Below are positions 1 through 7,953 of a stretch of 19,349 nt of DNA, in pieces. Source of the stretch: Candidatus Zhuqueibacterota bacterium. GTDB taxonomy: Bacteria; Zhuqueibacterota; Zhuqueibacteria; Thermofontimicrobiales; Thiofontviventaceae. The notes under the pieces are model-generated. The model was not told the DNA's origin, searched no databases, and was given only the letters and a program-made list of their open reading frames with translations. Position 1 is the first letter of the stretch. Each line of letters begins with the position of its first letter. The stretch spans positions 1 through 19,349 of the forward strand of contig WJJN01000008.1 in NCBI GenBank assembly GCA_014729735.1, written 5' to 3'. The position numbers were made by a program, and so were the translations under genes.

Positions 1-372
1 ATTGCCATGGATTTGCCTGAAAGCTTTCACCGGAGCAATTGTGAGTGAGTGTTCGCCGCCGATAATGACCGGATATTTGCCGGTGCGGCATACCTGATAC
101 GTCAGATTTTCCAATTCGGTGAGAAATTCGGATTGGGATAGCTCGGAAGATATTCCTCTCGACGTGTGAATGCCCATCTCGCATGGTTCTTTGCCAATTT
201 CCTCATCATATAGCTCAACATAGCCCGAAGCTTTCAATATCTCCTGAGGACCTTTTGCCGTCCCTCCGCCGTAGGAAACCGTTTCTTCCAACGGAGCGGG
301 AATGATGATGACTTTTGCAGCCTCGTAGGATATGTCCGGTAAATCATTTCCAAGAAAGCGATGTTCGATCAT
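1..372 (-). CDS. speB: Agmatinase / ureohydrolase family, N-terminal part (cut by window edge)
   Basis: The first 124 residues of a ureohydrolase are visible, starting at an ATG at 372; the rest lies beyond base 1. Agmatinase hydrolyses agmatine to putrescine and urea in the cytoplasm using two Mn ions. Seen: the N-terminal 'YGGGTAKGP' segment and 'IIGGEHS' near residues 104-109, whose His108 matches the first metal-ligand histidine of the family. The remaining ligands are off the window, so substrate cannot be confirmed. The start is one base after the stop of the deoxyhypusine-synthase-like gene (TAA-A-ATG), with no clear ribosome site of its own, so it is probably translationally coupled. 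The arginine decarboxylase two genes upstream makes agmatine the expected substrate. A close alternative would be another arginase-family ureohydrolase such as aminopropylagmatinase. Confidence 0.85.
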   Translation of the reverse strand, partial: MIEHRFLGNDLPDISYEAAKVIIIPAPLEETVSYGGGTAKGPQEILKASGYVELYDEEIGKEPCEMGIHTSRGISSELSQSEFLTELENLTYQVCRTGKYPVIIGGEHSLTIAPVKAFRQIHGN

Positions 373-373
373 T

Positions 374-1429
374 TTAAAGCTTAATGTTGTTTTCAAATTT
401 AGTCAGAAAGTCCGGAATTTTTGTATACAATTCTTTTGATTCTCTTGCCTCCGATTCACTCAAAACATATCCCGCCAGTATGGGCAGTGAAATCGTCGCG
501 TCACTATATACAACGACGCTGTTCTTCAACTCATTGGGATTGATCTTACCCCAGGATACTGCTTCGCTGGGTGTCGCTCCGCTTAAGCCACCCCAGTGAG
601 GCGCATCTGTGGAAATTTGAATATCGAAGTCATGTCCGATGTGCGGCAGCCCGGCAATCTGGCTGATGAATGGTTGCGTTTGCAGATAGAAATTCTTGGG
701 AGAACCACCGCCGATGATGATCACGCCGTTCTTTTCACTATTGAAAACAATTGCCGATGTTTCCAGTACATCCAGATTCGGATCGACAACGATATTCTTC
801 TTCTTGTATCGCAAATACGCGATATTCATTCCAATGGAAGAATCTCCGGGCGAGCTGGTATAAACCGGAACGTTATGTTTCGCGGCAATAGCCAGAATCG
901 ATTTCTGCGGCGTGTGCGAATTTTCAAGAAGCTTTCTGCCGAGGTGATGATGCACCCGGGCAGTGGATACCGGCTGCTCGTCCGGAAAGTCCATTAATGA
1001 CTGTTGGATGTAATCATCTGTCTTCAGCAGCAAATTTTCGGTGATGAAAATGTCATAGATCCGCTCGATGCCAGATTCGAACAACTTGATATCATCTACA
1101 TGAAAATCACCCTGATGTACGGGCAAATCCAATGCGAAATGCATATCATGATACAAATTCGCGCCGGTGCTGATAATCATGTCTACAAATCCGTGCTCGA
1201 GCAGCGTGATGATGATGCCTCCCATTCCTGCCGGAGTCATTGCGCCGGAAAGAGTAACGCAGATCGACGTGTTTTCCTCGATCATTTTCTTATACAGGAG
1301 CGCTGCTTCTCCCAGACGCCCGCCCTGAAAAGAACCTGAGGCATTATATAATTTCACAAGGTCCGAAACCGACGCATCTTTTTTAATCTGCGCCGGTTGG
1401 ATGCGCGGTTTTACTAAATATTTATTCAT
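374..1429 (-). CDS. Deoxyhypusine synthase-like protein (probable homospermidine-type polyamine synthase)
   Basis: A 351-residue member of the deoxyhypusine synthase family. Family enzymes are NAD-dependent and move an aminobutyl group from a polyamine onto an amine. Seen: 'GSFQGGRLGEA', the NAD-site-like 'LSGAMTPAGMGG', and 'SGATPSEAVSWGKI', whose Lys (about 295) matches the catalytic lysine of eukaryotic DHS. Bacteria lack the eIF5A substrate, so a small-molecule acceptor such as putrescine, giving homospermidine, is more likely than protein modification; this is inference. The open frame extends to 1447, but I choose the ATG at 1429: it has a GGA five bases upstream and overlaps the arginine decarboxylase stop by only 8 bases, a coupled arrangement. 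Gene order (decarboxylase, this gene, agmatinase) strongly supports a polyamine role. Confidence 0.87.
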   Translation of the reverse strand: MNKYLVKPRIQPAQIKKDASVSDLVKLYNASGSFQGGRLGEAALLYKKMIEENTSICVTLSGAMTPAGMGGIIITLLEHGFVDMIISTGANLYHDMHFALDLPVHQGDFHVDDIKLFESGIERIYDIFITENLLLKTDDYIQQSLMDFPDEQPVSTARVHHHLGRKLLENSHTPQKSILAIAAKHNVPVYTSSPGDSSIGMNIAYLRYKKKNIVVDPNLDVLETSAIVFNSEKNGVIIIGGGSPKNFYLQTQPFISQIAGLPHIGHDFDIQISTDAPHWGGLSGATPSEAVSWGKINPNELKNSVVVYSDATISLPILAGYVLSESEARESKELYTKIPDFLTKFENNIKL

Positions 1430-1979
1430 ATTTTTCCATATCCACAAAAACAGCAGCGGCGATCACCGTCGTCCACAAGCCGTTTTTGTCTCCTCTTGCT
1501 GATTGCGTTATATTCGATGTGCGATACACTTTACCGGAGGCTTTATACACCTGTTTGCGCTCATCCCACGCTGTTTCCGGATCGAACTCGATGCCCTGCG
1601 TGGTTGCCAGCATTGTTGCTGCAAGATCTTCGGCATAGTCACCGGCTTTTGAAGATGTTTCTCCAAAAGCATGATGCTCCGAAAGATAGCCGTAACCGGA
1701 GCGGTCTGCCGGCACTGCGAGACCGATGGATGCAACGATCAACCGGTTGGGTTCATTGCATTCGGTTTTCGCTAATACGGTGTATGTAATTTGTCCGGCT
1801 TTTAATTCCTCTTCACCTTTTGCCCGGGAAATGATTTTGCATTTCGGCGGGAAAATGCTGGAAACAGATACGAGATTACATTTCTCGATGGCTGCATCCC
1901 GCAAGGCTAATTCAAAACTTTGTAATTTGTCCCGGTGTTTGCCACACCCCTTTGTGAAGAATAATGATTTTGGTATCAA
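1422..1979 (-). CDS. Pyruvoyl-dependent arginine decarboxylase
   Basis: A 185-residue protein of the PvlArgDC family, which converts arginine to agmatine and CO2. The proenzyme cleaves itself between two serines to make a beta chain and an alpha chain capped by a pyruvoyl group. Seen: 'NLVSVSSIFPP' at about 35-45, with the predicted cleavage between Ser40 and Ser41; 'GLAVPADRSGYGYLSEHH' in the middle; and 'AEDLAATMLAT' towards the end. Length fits the family. The start is a TTG at 1979 preceded by a strong AGAGGAG ribosome site with 9-base spacing; I see no better in-frame ATG. It overlaps the next gene by 8 bases and lies 24 bases after the NamZ-like stop, so it sits inside one operon. It supplies agmatine for the downstream agmatinase. 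Confidence 0.9.
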   Translation of the reverse strand: MIPKSLFFTKGCGKHRDKLQSFELALRDAAIEKCNLVSVSSIFPPKCKIISRAKGEEELKAGQITYTVLAKTECNEPNRLIVASIGLAVPADRSGYGYLSEHHAFGETSSKAGDYAEDLAATMLATTQGIEFDPETAWDERKQVYKASGKVYRTSNITQSARGDKNGLWTTVIAAAVFVDMEKYE

Positions 1980-1988
1980 TATACAAGA

Positions 1989-1995
1989 CTCCTCT
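1989..1995 (-). promoter_or_regulatory. Ribosome binding site deciding a TTG start
   Basis: AGAGGAG on the minus strand lies 9 bases before the TTG at 1979. It supports TTG as the start of the arginine decarboxylase. Confidence 0.75.
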
Positions 1996-2003
1996 GTTAA
2001 AAA

Positions 2004-3257
2004 TTAAGGATAGATTAAATACTTCGAGCGGATTATGTTAAATTTATCCAGGTCCACATTCCAGGATGATAAAATGTTTTCAACAGGGATACCATTTACG
2101 ATGGCTTCTCGCACCTGATCCGTGCCGTATGCTTTATCGAAGCTGCTGATCCGGGGGGTGTCGAAAATATCGTTATCCGGATGCAAATTATAAAGCGTGC
2201 TCAACAGATATAACTGGGTGCGAGACGGTGAAAATATATCTTTATCTGTGATATGAATCTGAATTCCTCTGCATAGTTCATTTGTAAAATGGAAATAGAA
2301 CGGTTTGAAAGTCATTGGTCTGAAATGAACACCTGGCAGCTTTTTGTCGTTTAATTCTTTTGCATATTCATTTTCATTTATCCAGGGCGCACCGATCAGC
2401 TCGAAAGGTGATGTGTAGCCAACACCGATGGAGACAGTATTCAGTTCTCCGATACAGCCAGTAGCAGCAACAAAAATAGGCGTCGACGAATGCGGTACAT
2501 GCGGCGATGTGGGAACCCACGGCAGTCCGGTGTCATCATAAAGCATGTCCCGTTCCCAGCCTTCCATCGGAACGACGGTCAGATTGCAGTTAATATCGAA
2601 CTCGGTGTTAAACAACTTTGCCAATTCGCCGACGGTCATCCCGTAAACATACGGAATTGGATAAAGCCCGATAAACGAGCTGAATTCAGGTTCGAGAACA
2701 TTGCCTTCGACGCGATTTCCGCCAAGAGGATTGGGACGGTCCAGCACGATGAACGGAATATCGTTTTCCTCGGCGGCTTCCATTGCGTACGCCATTGTGT
2801 ATATGTAGGTGTATCCGCGTGAGCCGATGTCCTGAATATCGTACATCAATATATCGAGATTCTCGAGCATCTCCGGAGTTGGCTCACGAGTTTGTCCGTA
2901 GAGACTGTAAACCGGAACACCGGTCACCGGATCGGTGTACTGAGGAACAACATCACCAGCCGGGATATCTCCGCGTACGCCGTGTTCAGGACCGAATAAT
3001 GCAACCAGTTCGATGTCTGGCGCCTGGAACAGCGCATCGATGGTTGTCGTGAAATCACTGGTAATTCCAGTAGCATTCGTAATTAATCCGACGCGTTTAT
3101 TCGCTGCAAGATTGCGCTGTGAATCCAGCAGTACTTCGATGCCCGGTTTTATGTGAGCTGTTTCCGGAGGCGACGGTTGATATTGAGAACTTCTGCATGT
3201 TAACAATAGCATGATTGCTAATAATACTATCGCAAAGATTTTTTTAATCGAATTCAT
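2004..3257 (-). CDS. DUF1343 / NamZ-like exo-beta-N-acetylmuramidase, exported
   Basis: A 417-residue protein of the DUF1343 family, whose characterised member NamZ removes terminal MurNAc from peptidoglycan fragments (CAZy GH171). Seen: hydrophobic export signal in residues 5-20 followed by 'LLTCRSS', a weak lipobox (Thr rather than Gly/Ala/Ser before Cys21); then 'RVGLITNATGI', 'LFGPEHGVRGD', 'YDIQDIGSRGYTYIYTM', 'VLDRPNPLGG', 'PIPYVYGMTVGELA' and 'LPWVPTSPHVPH', which run in the usual family order. The frame can be extended to a TTG at 3269, but the ATG at 3257 has GGTGA five bases upstream and is preferred. It probably acts in the periplasm or as an outer-membrane lipoprotein in muropeptide recycling. 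It leads the polyamine operon, with 24 bases to the next gene; a functional link to polyamines is not obvious. Confidence 0.87.
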   Translation of the reverse strand: MNSIKKIFAIVLLAIMLLLTCRSSQYQPSPPETAHIKPGIEVLLDSQRNLAANKRVGLITNATGITSDFTTTIDALFQAPDIELVALFGPEHGVRGDIPAGDVVPQYTDPVTGVPVYSLYGQTREPTPEMLENLDILMYDIQDIGSRGYTYIYTMAYAMEAAEENDIPFIVLDRPNPLGGNRVEGNVLEPEFSSFIGLYPIPYVYGMTVGELAKLFNTEFDINCNLTVVPMEGWERDMLYDDTGLPWVPTSPHVPHSSTPIFVAATGCIGELNTVSIGVGYTSPFELIGAPWINENEYAKELNDKKLPGVHFRPMTFKPFYFHFTNELCRGIQIHITDKDIFSPSRTQLYLLSTLYNLHPDNDIFDTPRISSFDKAYGTDQVREAIVNGIPVENILSSWNVDLDKFNIIRSKYLIYP

Positions 3258-3290
3258 ATTTTTCACCAAATTTTTAATGAAATAAACAGG

Positions 3291-3317
3291 CTAATAATTT
3301 AAAAAATATTTTGTCAA
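3291..3317 (-). promoter_or_regulatory. Candidate promoter of the NamZ/polyamine operon
   Basis: Minus strand: -35 TTGACA (3317-3312), a 15-base AT-rich spacer and -10-like TATTAG (3296-3291). The -35 is perfect, but the spacer is short and the -10 is poor. It lies about 35 bases upstream of the 3257 start, a reasonable leader length. Confidence 0.35.
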
Positions 3318-3399
3318 TTTCAAGAAGTTTTTTCATGTGAATGACTGCTTCGAAATTGGAAAAATCTTTAAATTACGATTTAATTTGTAATTAACAGGA

Positions 3400-3430
3400 T
3401 TGATATTCATAATTAAACTAATGGCATAAT
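3400..3430 (+). promoter_or_regulatory. Candidate promoter of the amylase gene
   Basis: TTGATA (3400-3405), a 19-base spacer and CATAAT (3425-3430) preceded by TGG, an extended -10 motif (TGn). The long spacer weakens the -35, but the extended -10 could compensate. The gene start is 63 bases downstream. The whole 3258-3493 intergenic region is very AT-rich and separates divergent genes. Confidence 0.3.
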
Positions 3431-3493
3431 TGTTGTAAGATGAATCAGATATTATCTTAAAAAAAACAGGCTAAACGACAGGAATTAGATTGA

Positions 3494-6277
3494 ATGAAAT
3501 TTTGTGTAAAAATTACTTTACTATTTATTTTAGTAGGGGGAGTTCTTTATGCGGCAGAAAAATATCCGATAGTATTAACTCTGAAGGCGCCGTTTGAAAC
3601 AAGCACGGTACATGTCGCTGGAGATTTCAATAACTGGTCGACAACAGAAAATCCTCTGATTTATTCCAGTGAAAAAGATATTTGGGAAACTAGGCTTTCG
3701 TTGGAGCCTGGCAGATATGAATACCGATTTGTAATCAATGGTATGAACTGGATCAAGGATCCGGCAAATCCGCATTGGGGCGGTACTAATAGTAATTCGA
3801 TACTATTCGTGGAAACACCGGGAACACCGGAATTAAAAGACCTGGAACCGGAAACTGGTGAAATTTTGCATGAAAATTCGTTCCGAATCAATGCTGAATA
3901 CTGGAGCGGTATCGAAAAAAACGATTTAAGCGCCTCCGAGTCTGCTATTTTGCTGGATAACATTCCGCTGAAAGTGGAATATTTTGCACAAAGAAATACA
4001 TTACGGGGATATACTGCAAACGTCGACGATGGAGTTCGGTCTATCAAAATAAATGCAGTGGATTCAAAAGGAAACAATGCGCGACAGGTCTCCCGGATTG
4101 TGATTGTGAATGAAAACGACGACCCGCCACTTGTCGAAGCGGGATATACAATAATTGCTGGCGTCGGTGAGAATGTGACTTTAAATACAGGAACTTATTA
4201 CGATCCTGATATTGACCCGATAACGAATTATGACTGGCGGATAATATCAAAACCAGAAGGCAGCAAAAGCAAGATTAAAAATTCGGACACGCCGTTTCCG
4301 AATTTTAAGCCGGATAAAGTGGGACGATTTGTATTCGGTTTGAAAATAGAAGCCGGATATGAAAAAAGCGTTGAAGACACGATGGATGTGTACGCATTCG
4401 TTCGTCGCAATTATCCGACGGAGTTTCGTTTTCCGGATTCGACATATATGCGAATGTATGAAAGTCAGGTAGATTGCGTCTATGTAGTTGGTGAATTTAA
4501 TAACTGGTCGACAACCGGGAACCGTATGACTGATTATGATAATGACGGTGTATGGACAGCCTGGGTAGATCTCGATCCGGGTCAGTATGAATATAAGTAT
4601 TTCGTTAACAATCAGCACTGGATGGCTGATCCGCTGGAGCCGAAGAAAGTCATGGACGGCTGGAGCGGCTATAATTCAATTAAAGATGTGACACTCAATC
4701 TTGCACCGTTTATCGAGGTGAACGCCTCTTTTCGACCGGGGAAGATGCTGTTCGATGCATCGGAAAGTTACAGTAAAACCGGCAAAAAGCTGAATTTCTA
4801 CTGGTATCAGGATATCAACAATCCGGAGCGGTTCGATTTGCAGGGAGATTTAAAGCTGGAAATTCCAATTCCGCGAAAAGAAGGCGGATACTATTATTAT
4901 CTTATCGCCAGTGATAGTTTCGGCAGCAGCTCTCAGAAAACGATTGTCCTGAAAGTGAAAGACCGCAAGGTAAAAATTCAGGATTTCAGCGAATCACCTG
5001 CATGGGCAAACGATGCGATCATTTATGAAATTTTTGTGAAGCGATTTACACAAGAGGGAACGCTCAAAGGAGTTGTATCGAAGCTTCAATATTTGAAAAG
5101 CCTGGGGATTAACTGCATCTGGCTGATGCCTGTTTTTAGGAGCCCAACGGAAAACAAGTACGGTCCAACTGACTTCTATCAGGTAGATCCAGAATACGGA
5201 ACCGAAGCGGATTTAAAGGAGCTTATCGAGAAGGCGCATAATTCAGGCATTCGGGTTATTCTTGATTATATCGGAAATCACACATCGGATCAACATCCGT
5301 TCTTTTTGTCGGCGTTTCAAAATAAATTTTCAGCTTTCCGGGACTGGTATAACTGGTATCCCGAAGATAACAGTCGTGTTTTTTATCAATATGAGTTTTA
5401 TAATGACTGGGACCGGCTGCCGAATTTGAATTTCGATAATCCGAATGTGCGAAAGTATATGTTCGATGTTGCAGAGTACTGGCTGGAGCTTGGTGCCGAC
5501 GGTTACCGTTGCGATGTTGCCTGGGGCGTACCGCATGATTTCTGGAAACTATTTCGCCGGCACATTAAGAAACTGAATCCGGAATTTTTGCTACTGAACG
5601 AGACGTTGCCGCGGTCACCTGATTATCACGATGATGAATTCGATATGTCCTATGATACCGATTTCTATGGAAACCTGTTGGACGTGATGAGCCGGCGCAA
5701 GCCAATTACAGCCATCGAATACGGATTGAATAAAACGGAATTGAACTATCCGCCGAATACGCAGAATTTGCGGTATCTGGAAAATCATGATATGGAGCGT
5801 TTCATCAGCCAGTTCAGCATTGCGCAGACAAAGCTCGCGGCAACGCTGTTGTTCACGATTCCGGGTACTCCGCTGATACTGTACGGACAGGAGTATGGCG
5901 CCCGCGATAGACTCCCGGAGATGGATTGGAGTAAAACCAGTGGAGATTATTTTAATTTCACTAAAAAACTTATTCAGCTTCGACGCAAATATCCGGCGTT
6001 GCGAACCGGCGAAATGATCAAAGTGCCGACAAATCAGGAAGAACAGGTCTATGCCTATTTAAGGCGAAATGAACAAAATACATTTCTAATTGTTTTAAAT
6101 ATGGTCGATAAGCGACTTGACTGCCAGTTGCTGCTAAAGGAAGTAAAGTTCAAAAACAGAAAGATCTATTTTGATGAATTGATCACAGGTGTCAGGCAAA
6201 ATATCAAAAAAGTGAGTAGCAACAAAATAGTGCTGGAATTGCAACCCGAAAAATCGTATATTTACATAGTACTTTGA
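3494..6277 (+). CDS. Exported GH13 alpha-amylase-family enzyme with two CBM48/AMPK-type glycogen-binding modules
   Basis: A 927-residue exported glycosidase. Seen in order: signal peptide (about 1-20, ending 'VLYA'); first glycogen-binding-like module (about 24-108, 'AGDFNNWSTTENP', Trp48); an Ig-like region (110-205); a PKD-like domain (about 210-305); a second glycogen-binding-like module (about 312-398, 'VGEFNNWSTTGN', Trp338); another PKD-like stretch (about 400-490, 'FDASESYSKTGKKLNFYWY'); and the GH13 barrel from about 500 ('AIIYEIFVKRF'). The GH13 conserved regions are intact: 'DYIGNHTS', 'DGYRCDVAW' (nucleophile Asp674), 'LLLNETLP' (acid/base Glu703) and 'YLENHDMER' (Asp766). It should be active on alpha-glucans; endo-amylase, pullulanase or cyclomaltodextrinase cannot be told apart by eye. 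The start ATG has a weak AGGA site 10 bases upstream. The next gene, 36 bases on, may belong to the same operon. Confidence 0.9.
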   Translation: MKFCVKITLLFILVGGVLYAAEKYPIVLTLKAPFETSTVHVAGDFNNWSTTENPLIYSSEKDIWETRLSLEPGRYEYRFVINGMNWIKDPANPHWGGTNSNSILFVETPGTPELKDLEPETGEILHENSFRINAEYWSGIEKNDLSASESAILLDNIPLKVEYFAQRNTLRGYTANVDDGVRSIKINAVDSKGNNARQVSRIVIVNENDDPPLVEAGYTIIAGVGENVTLNTGTYYDPDIDPITNYDWRIISKPEGSKSKIKNSDTPFPNFKPDKVGRFVFGLKIEAGYEKSVEDTMDVYAFVRRNYPTEFRFPDSTYMRMYESQVDCVYVVGEFNNWSTTGNRMTDYDNDGVWTAWVDLDPGQYEYKYFVNNQHWMADPLEPKKVMDGWSGYNSIKDVTLNLAPFIEVNASFRPGKMLFDASESYSKTGKKLNFYWYQDINNPERFDLQGDLKLEIPIPRKEGGYYYYLIASDSFGSSSQKTIVLKVKDRKVKIQDFSESPAWANDAIIYEIFVKRFTQEGTLKGVVSKLQYLKSLGINCIWLMPVFRSPTENKYGPTDFYQVDPEYGTEADLKELIEKAHNSGIRVILDYIGNHTSDQHPFFLSAFQNKFSAFRDWYNWYPEDNSRVFYQYEFYNDWDRLPNLNFDNPNVRKYMFDVAEYWLELGADGYRCDVAWGVPHDFWKLFRRHIKKLNPEFLLLNETLPRSPDYHDDEFDMSYDTDFYGNLLDVMSRRKPITAIEYGLNKTELNYPPNTQNLRYLENHDMERFISQFSIAQTKLAATLLFTIPGTPLILYGQEYGARDRLPEMDWSKTSGDYFNFTKKLIQLRRKYPALRTGEMIKVPTNQEEQVYAYLRRNEQNTFLIVLNMVDKRLDCQLLLKEVKFKNRKIYFDELITGVRQNIKKVSSNKIVLELQPEKSYIYIVL

Positions 6278-6297
6278 AGAACTTTATTTTTTTAAAT

Positions 6298-6305
6298 GGA
6301 GGTGA
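6298..6305 (+). promoter_or_regulatory. Ribosome binding site deciding a TTG start
   Basis: GGAGGTGA lies 8 bases before the TTG at 6314. Because it overlaps the upstream in-frame ATG at 6296, that ATG is unlikely to be the true start. Confidence 0.7.
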
Positions 6306-6313
6306 ACGAAAAA

Positions 6314-7102
6314 TTGAAAGGATTGATATCGAACATATTCATCATCGTTTGTGCCGGTATATTATTGAACAGTTTTGCCAGCGATCAAAAGAAAAAGAAT
6401 GTGGTTATTATCCCCAAGGGGCAAAGCCGGAGTTTTATGTTGACGAATTTTAATTCCACATTTTATTTTGCAGAGACTAGCAGTAAAAATACCTCCTCAT
6501 TTCAGGGGTTTAATGTGCAGACACATGAGTTTCTGGAAGATTATGTTTTAGAAGTAAAGGGACGACCCATCAGCCGATCGAACGCGGAAATTTATCTTTA
6601 TCCGAATAAGCTTGTGCGTAAATATTCCGATATTCCGCTGGAAGAAGAAGTTTCGCTAAGCGATTCGCTGCCAGTGCTGGTCGTTAAGCTAACTTCGACG
6701 GAAAAGCTGCCGCTGGCTGTGAGTCCTCAAATTTCCGAAGACGGCACATCCAAGAATTTCATCAATCATTGGAAGGAAGATGAAAATGTGTTGTTTATTG
6801 CCAAACGCTCTCATACGGCGCGAAAAGAGGAAGATGACTATCCGGTATGGACAGGCATTTATGTTTATCCCGGCGCCTCGTTTACAGGCTCGAATGCAAG
6901 TGGATCGAATGTACGTATGGTGAACAGGGAGGGATTTATTCCCGGAAAATTGACTTTTGAGCTGGATGGCACTGCCTACGTTTTCGTTGTTGTGGGTGAT
7001 GATAAAAACGATGTTCTGGAAAAGCGTAAAATTGTTCTGAAGCAATTTAATATTTTTCTTGAAAAATCAGGTAAAAAAATTGAAGGCGTGCGTCGCACAT
7101 AA
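6314..7102 (+). CDS. Exported protein resembling the N-terminal domain of a glycogen-debranching-type enzyme; catalytic part absent
   Basis: A 262-residue exported protein. I choose the TTG at 6314 over the ATG at 6296 because a strong GGAGGTGA overlaps that ATG and because the TTG start gives a clean signal peptide ('MKGLISNIFIIVCAG', ending near 'NSFA'). The body is beta-rich. Stretches such as 'NSTFYFAETSSKN', 'EDYVLEVKGRPISRSNAE' and 'EEVSLSDSLPVLVVKL' remind me of the N-terminal beta-sandwich of bacterial amylo-alpha-1,6-glucosidase-like proteins (family resemblance from memory, moderate at best). The helical catalytic domain that would follow is missing: the gene stops at 7102, immediately before the stop of a convergent gene. 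It follows the GH13 gene by 36 bases, so a helper role in glucan handling, or a truncation remnant, are both possible. Confidence 0.55.
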   Translation: MKGLISNIFIIVCAGILLNSFASDQKKKNVVIIPKGQSRSFMLTNFNSTFYFAETSSKNTSSFQGFNVQTHEFLEDYVLEVKGRPISRSNAEIYLYPNKLVRKYSDIPLEEEVSLSDSLPVLVVKLTSTEKLPLAVSPQISEDGTSKNFINHWKEDENVLFIAKRSHTARKEEDDYPVWTGIYVYPGASFTGSNASGSNVRMVNREGFIPGKLTFELDGTAYVFVVVGDDKNDVLEKRKIVLKQFNIFLEKSGKKIEGVRRT

Positions 7103-7927
7103 TTATTTAATCTTTCTTTTCAAAACAGGTGCATAAATTAGAAGTCTGAATTTTGTTCGATAATAATCCAATCTATTAAATGTTTTAAGTATGGTCAGAT
7201 AGCTTTTTATAACGGCTCCGATGTCGGATGCGCTCCTCGGCAATAATTCGAGATTTATGAAATTATCATAATTTCGCTCTTTTAAAATCTCGAGAATCTC
7301 CGGTATTGGTAACTCACCGCCGCTGTCGAACGGAAGATGTGAATCCCTGCCCGATCTGCAATCCGAAAGATGAACACATTGCAGCGGACCATTGTGATTC
7401 CTGAGAATAGCTACCGGATCATCGCCTCTTACATAATAATGGGGAGCATCGAAACATTGACCGATTAATTTCGATTTGAGTGCCTGCTCTGCTTTTTTGT
7501 AAAACTCGGAAAATTGTTGAACACTCAGTCCCTGAACATTTTCGATAATTACCGGTGTTTCCAACTTGTTCAGTTTGTCAAATAATATCGAATCTAACTC
7601 ATCCCGGGATTTCTCTTCAGCCGGACATTCAGGCGGATGAGACAGGCAATACTGTACATTCAACGATTTATGATTTTTGTTAATTAATTCGATGAGTCGG
7701 TCACTTTCATCTTCCCGGTCGAGGCAGGTGAAATCATATCCATTATCGCCGTAATTAGGCAAATGAAATCCGGTTTTTATATGTCCCAGCTCTTCCAGCA
7801 CACTTGGTAAATCATCAAAGACTGATTTCGTAATCTCGATAAATTTCAATCCGATTTTTCTTGTCAATTTTATAATCGACGCCGGGTTGAGCCCTTTATA
7901 TTTATCAACTGTTATTCCGACTAACAA
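7103..7927 (-). CDS. Sugar phosphate isomerase/epimerase-like TIM-barrel protein (AP endonuclease 2 / xylose isomerase superfamily)
   Basis: A 274-residue cytoplasmic protein of the xylose-isomerase-like TIM-barrel superfamily. Seen: 'GLKFIEITKS' (strand-end Glu), 'TGFHLPNYGDNGYDF', 'CLSHPPEC', 'VIIENVQG' (Glu), 'GQCFDAPHYYVRG' (Asp and His), 'LQCVHLSDCRSGRDSHLPF' (His-x-x-Asp) and 'INLELLPRS' (Glu), which together form the usual divalent-metal site. The substrate cannot be told; family members act on sugars or on abasic DNA. The frame extends to 7981, but that TTG is the -35 box of a good promoter. The TTG at 7927 has AGGAGG six bases upstream and is the likely start. Its stop touches the stop of the convergent exported gene, leaving no space for a terminator. 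The C-terminal tail is unusually basic (ends 'VLKRKIK'). Confidence 0.78.
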   Translation of the reverse strand: MLVGITVDKYKGLNPASIIKLTRKIGLKFIEITKSVFDDLPSVLEELGHIKTGFHLPNYGDNGYDFTCLDREDESDRLIELINKNHKSLNVQYCLSHPPECPAEEKSRDELDSILFDKLNKLETPVIIENVQGLSVQQFSEFYKKAEQALKSKLIGQCFDAPHYYVRGDDPVAILRNHNGPLQCVHLSDCRSGRDSHLPFDSGGELPIPEILEILKERNYDNFINLELLPRSASDIGAVIKSYLTILKTFNRLDYYRTKFRLLIYAPVLKRKIK

Positions 7928-7933
7928 ATGGTA

Positions 7934-7939
7934 CCTCCT
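7934..7939 (-). promoter_or_regulatory. Ribosome binding site deciding a TTG start
   Basis: A perfect AGGAGG on the minus strand sits six bases before the TTG at 7927. It lies inside the longer open frame and overrides the more upstream start. Confidence 0.8.
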
Positions 7940-7953
7940 GTTTGTAGAATTAG

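Noticed and set aside
596..1339. Long plus-strand open frames (596-997 and 1004-1339) inside the DHS-like gene
   Set aside because: They lie antisense to a well-supported gene, have no ribosome sites and unlikely protein compositions; they are shadows of codon bias.
374..1429. True deoxyhypusine synthase modifying a translation factor
   Set aside because: The eIF5A substrate is absent from bacteria, and the polyamine neighbours point to a small-molecule acceptor.
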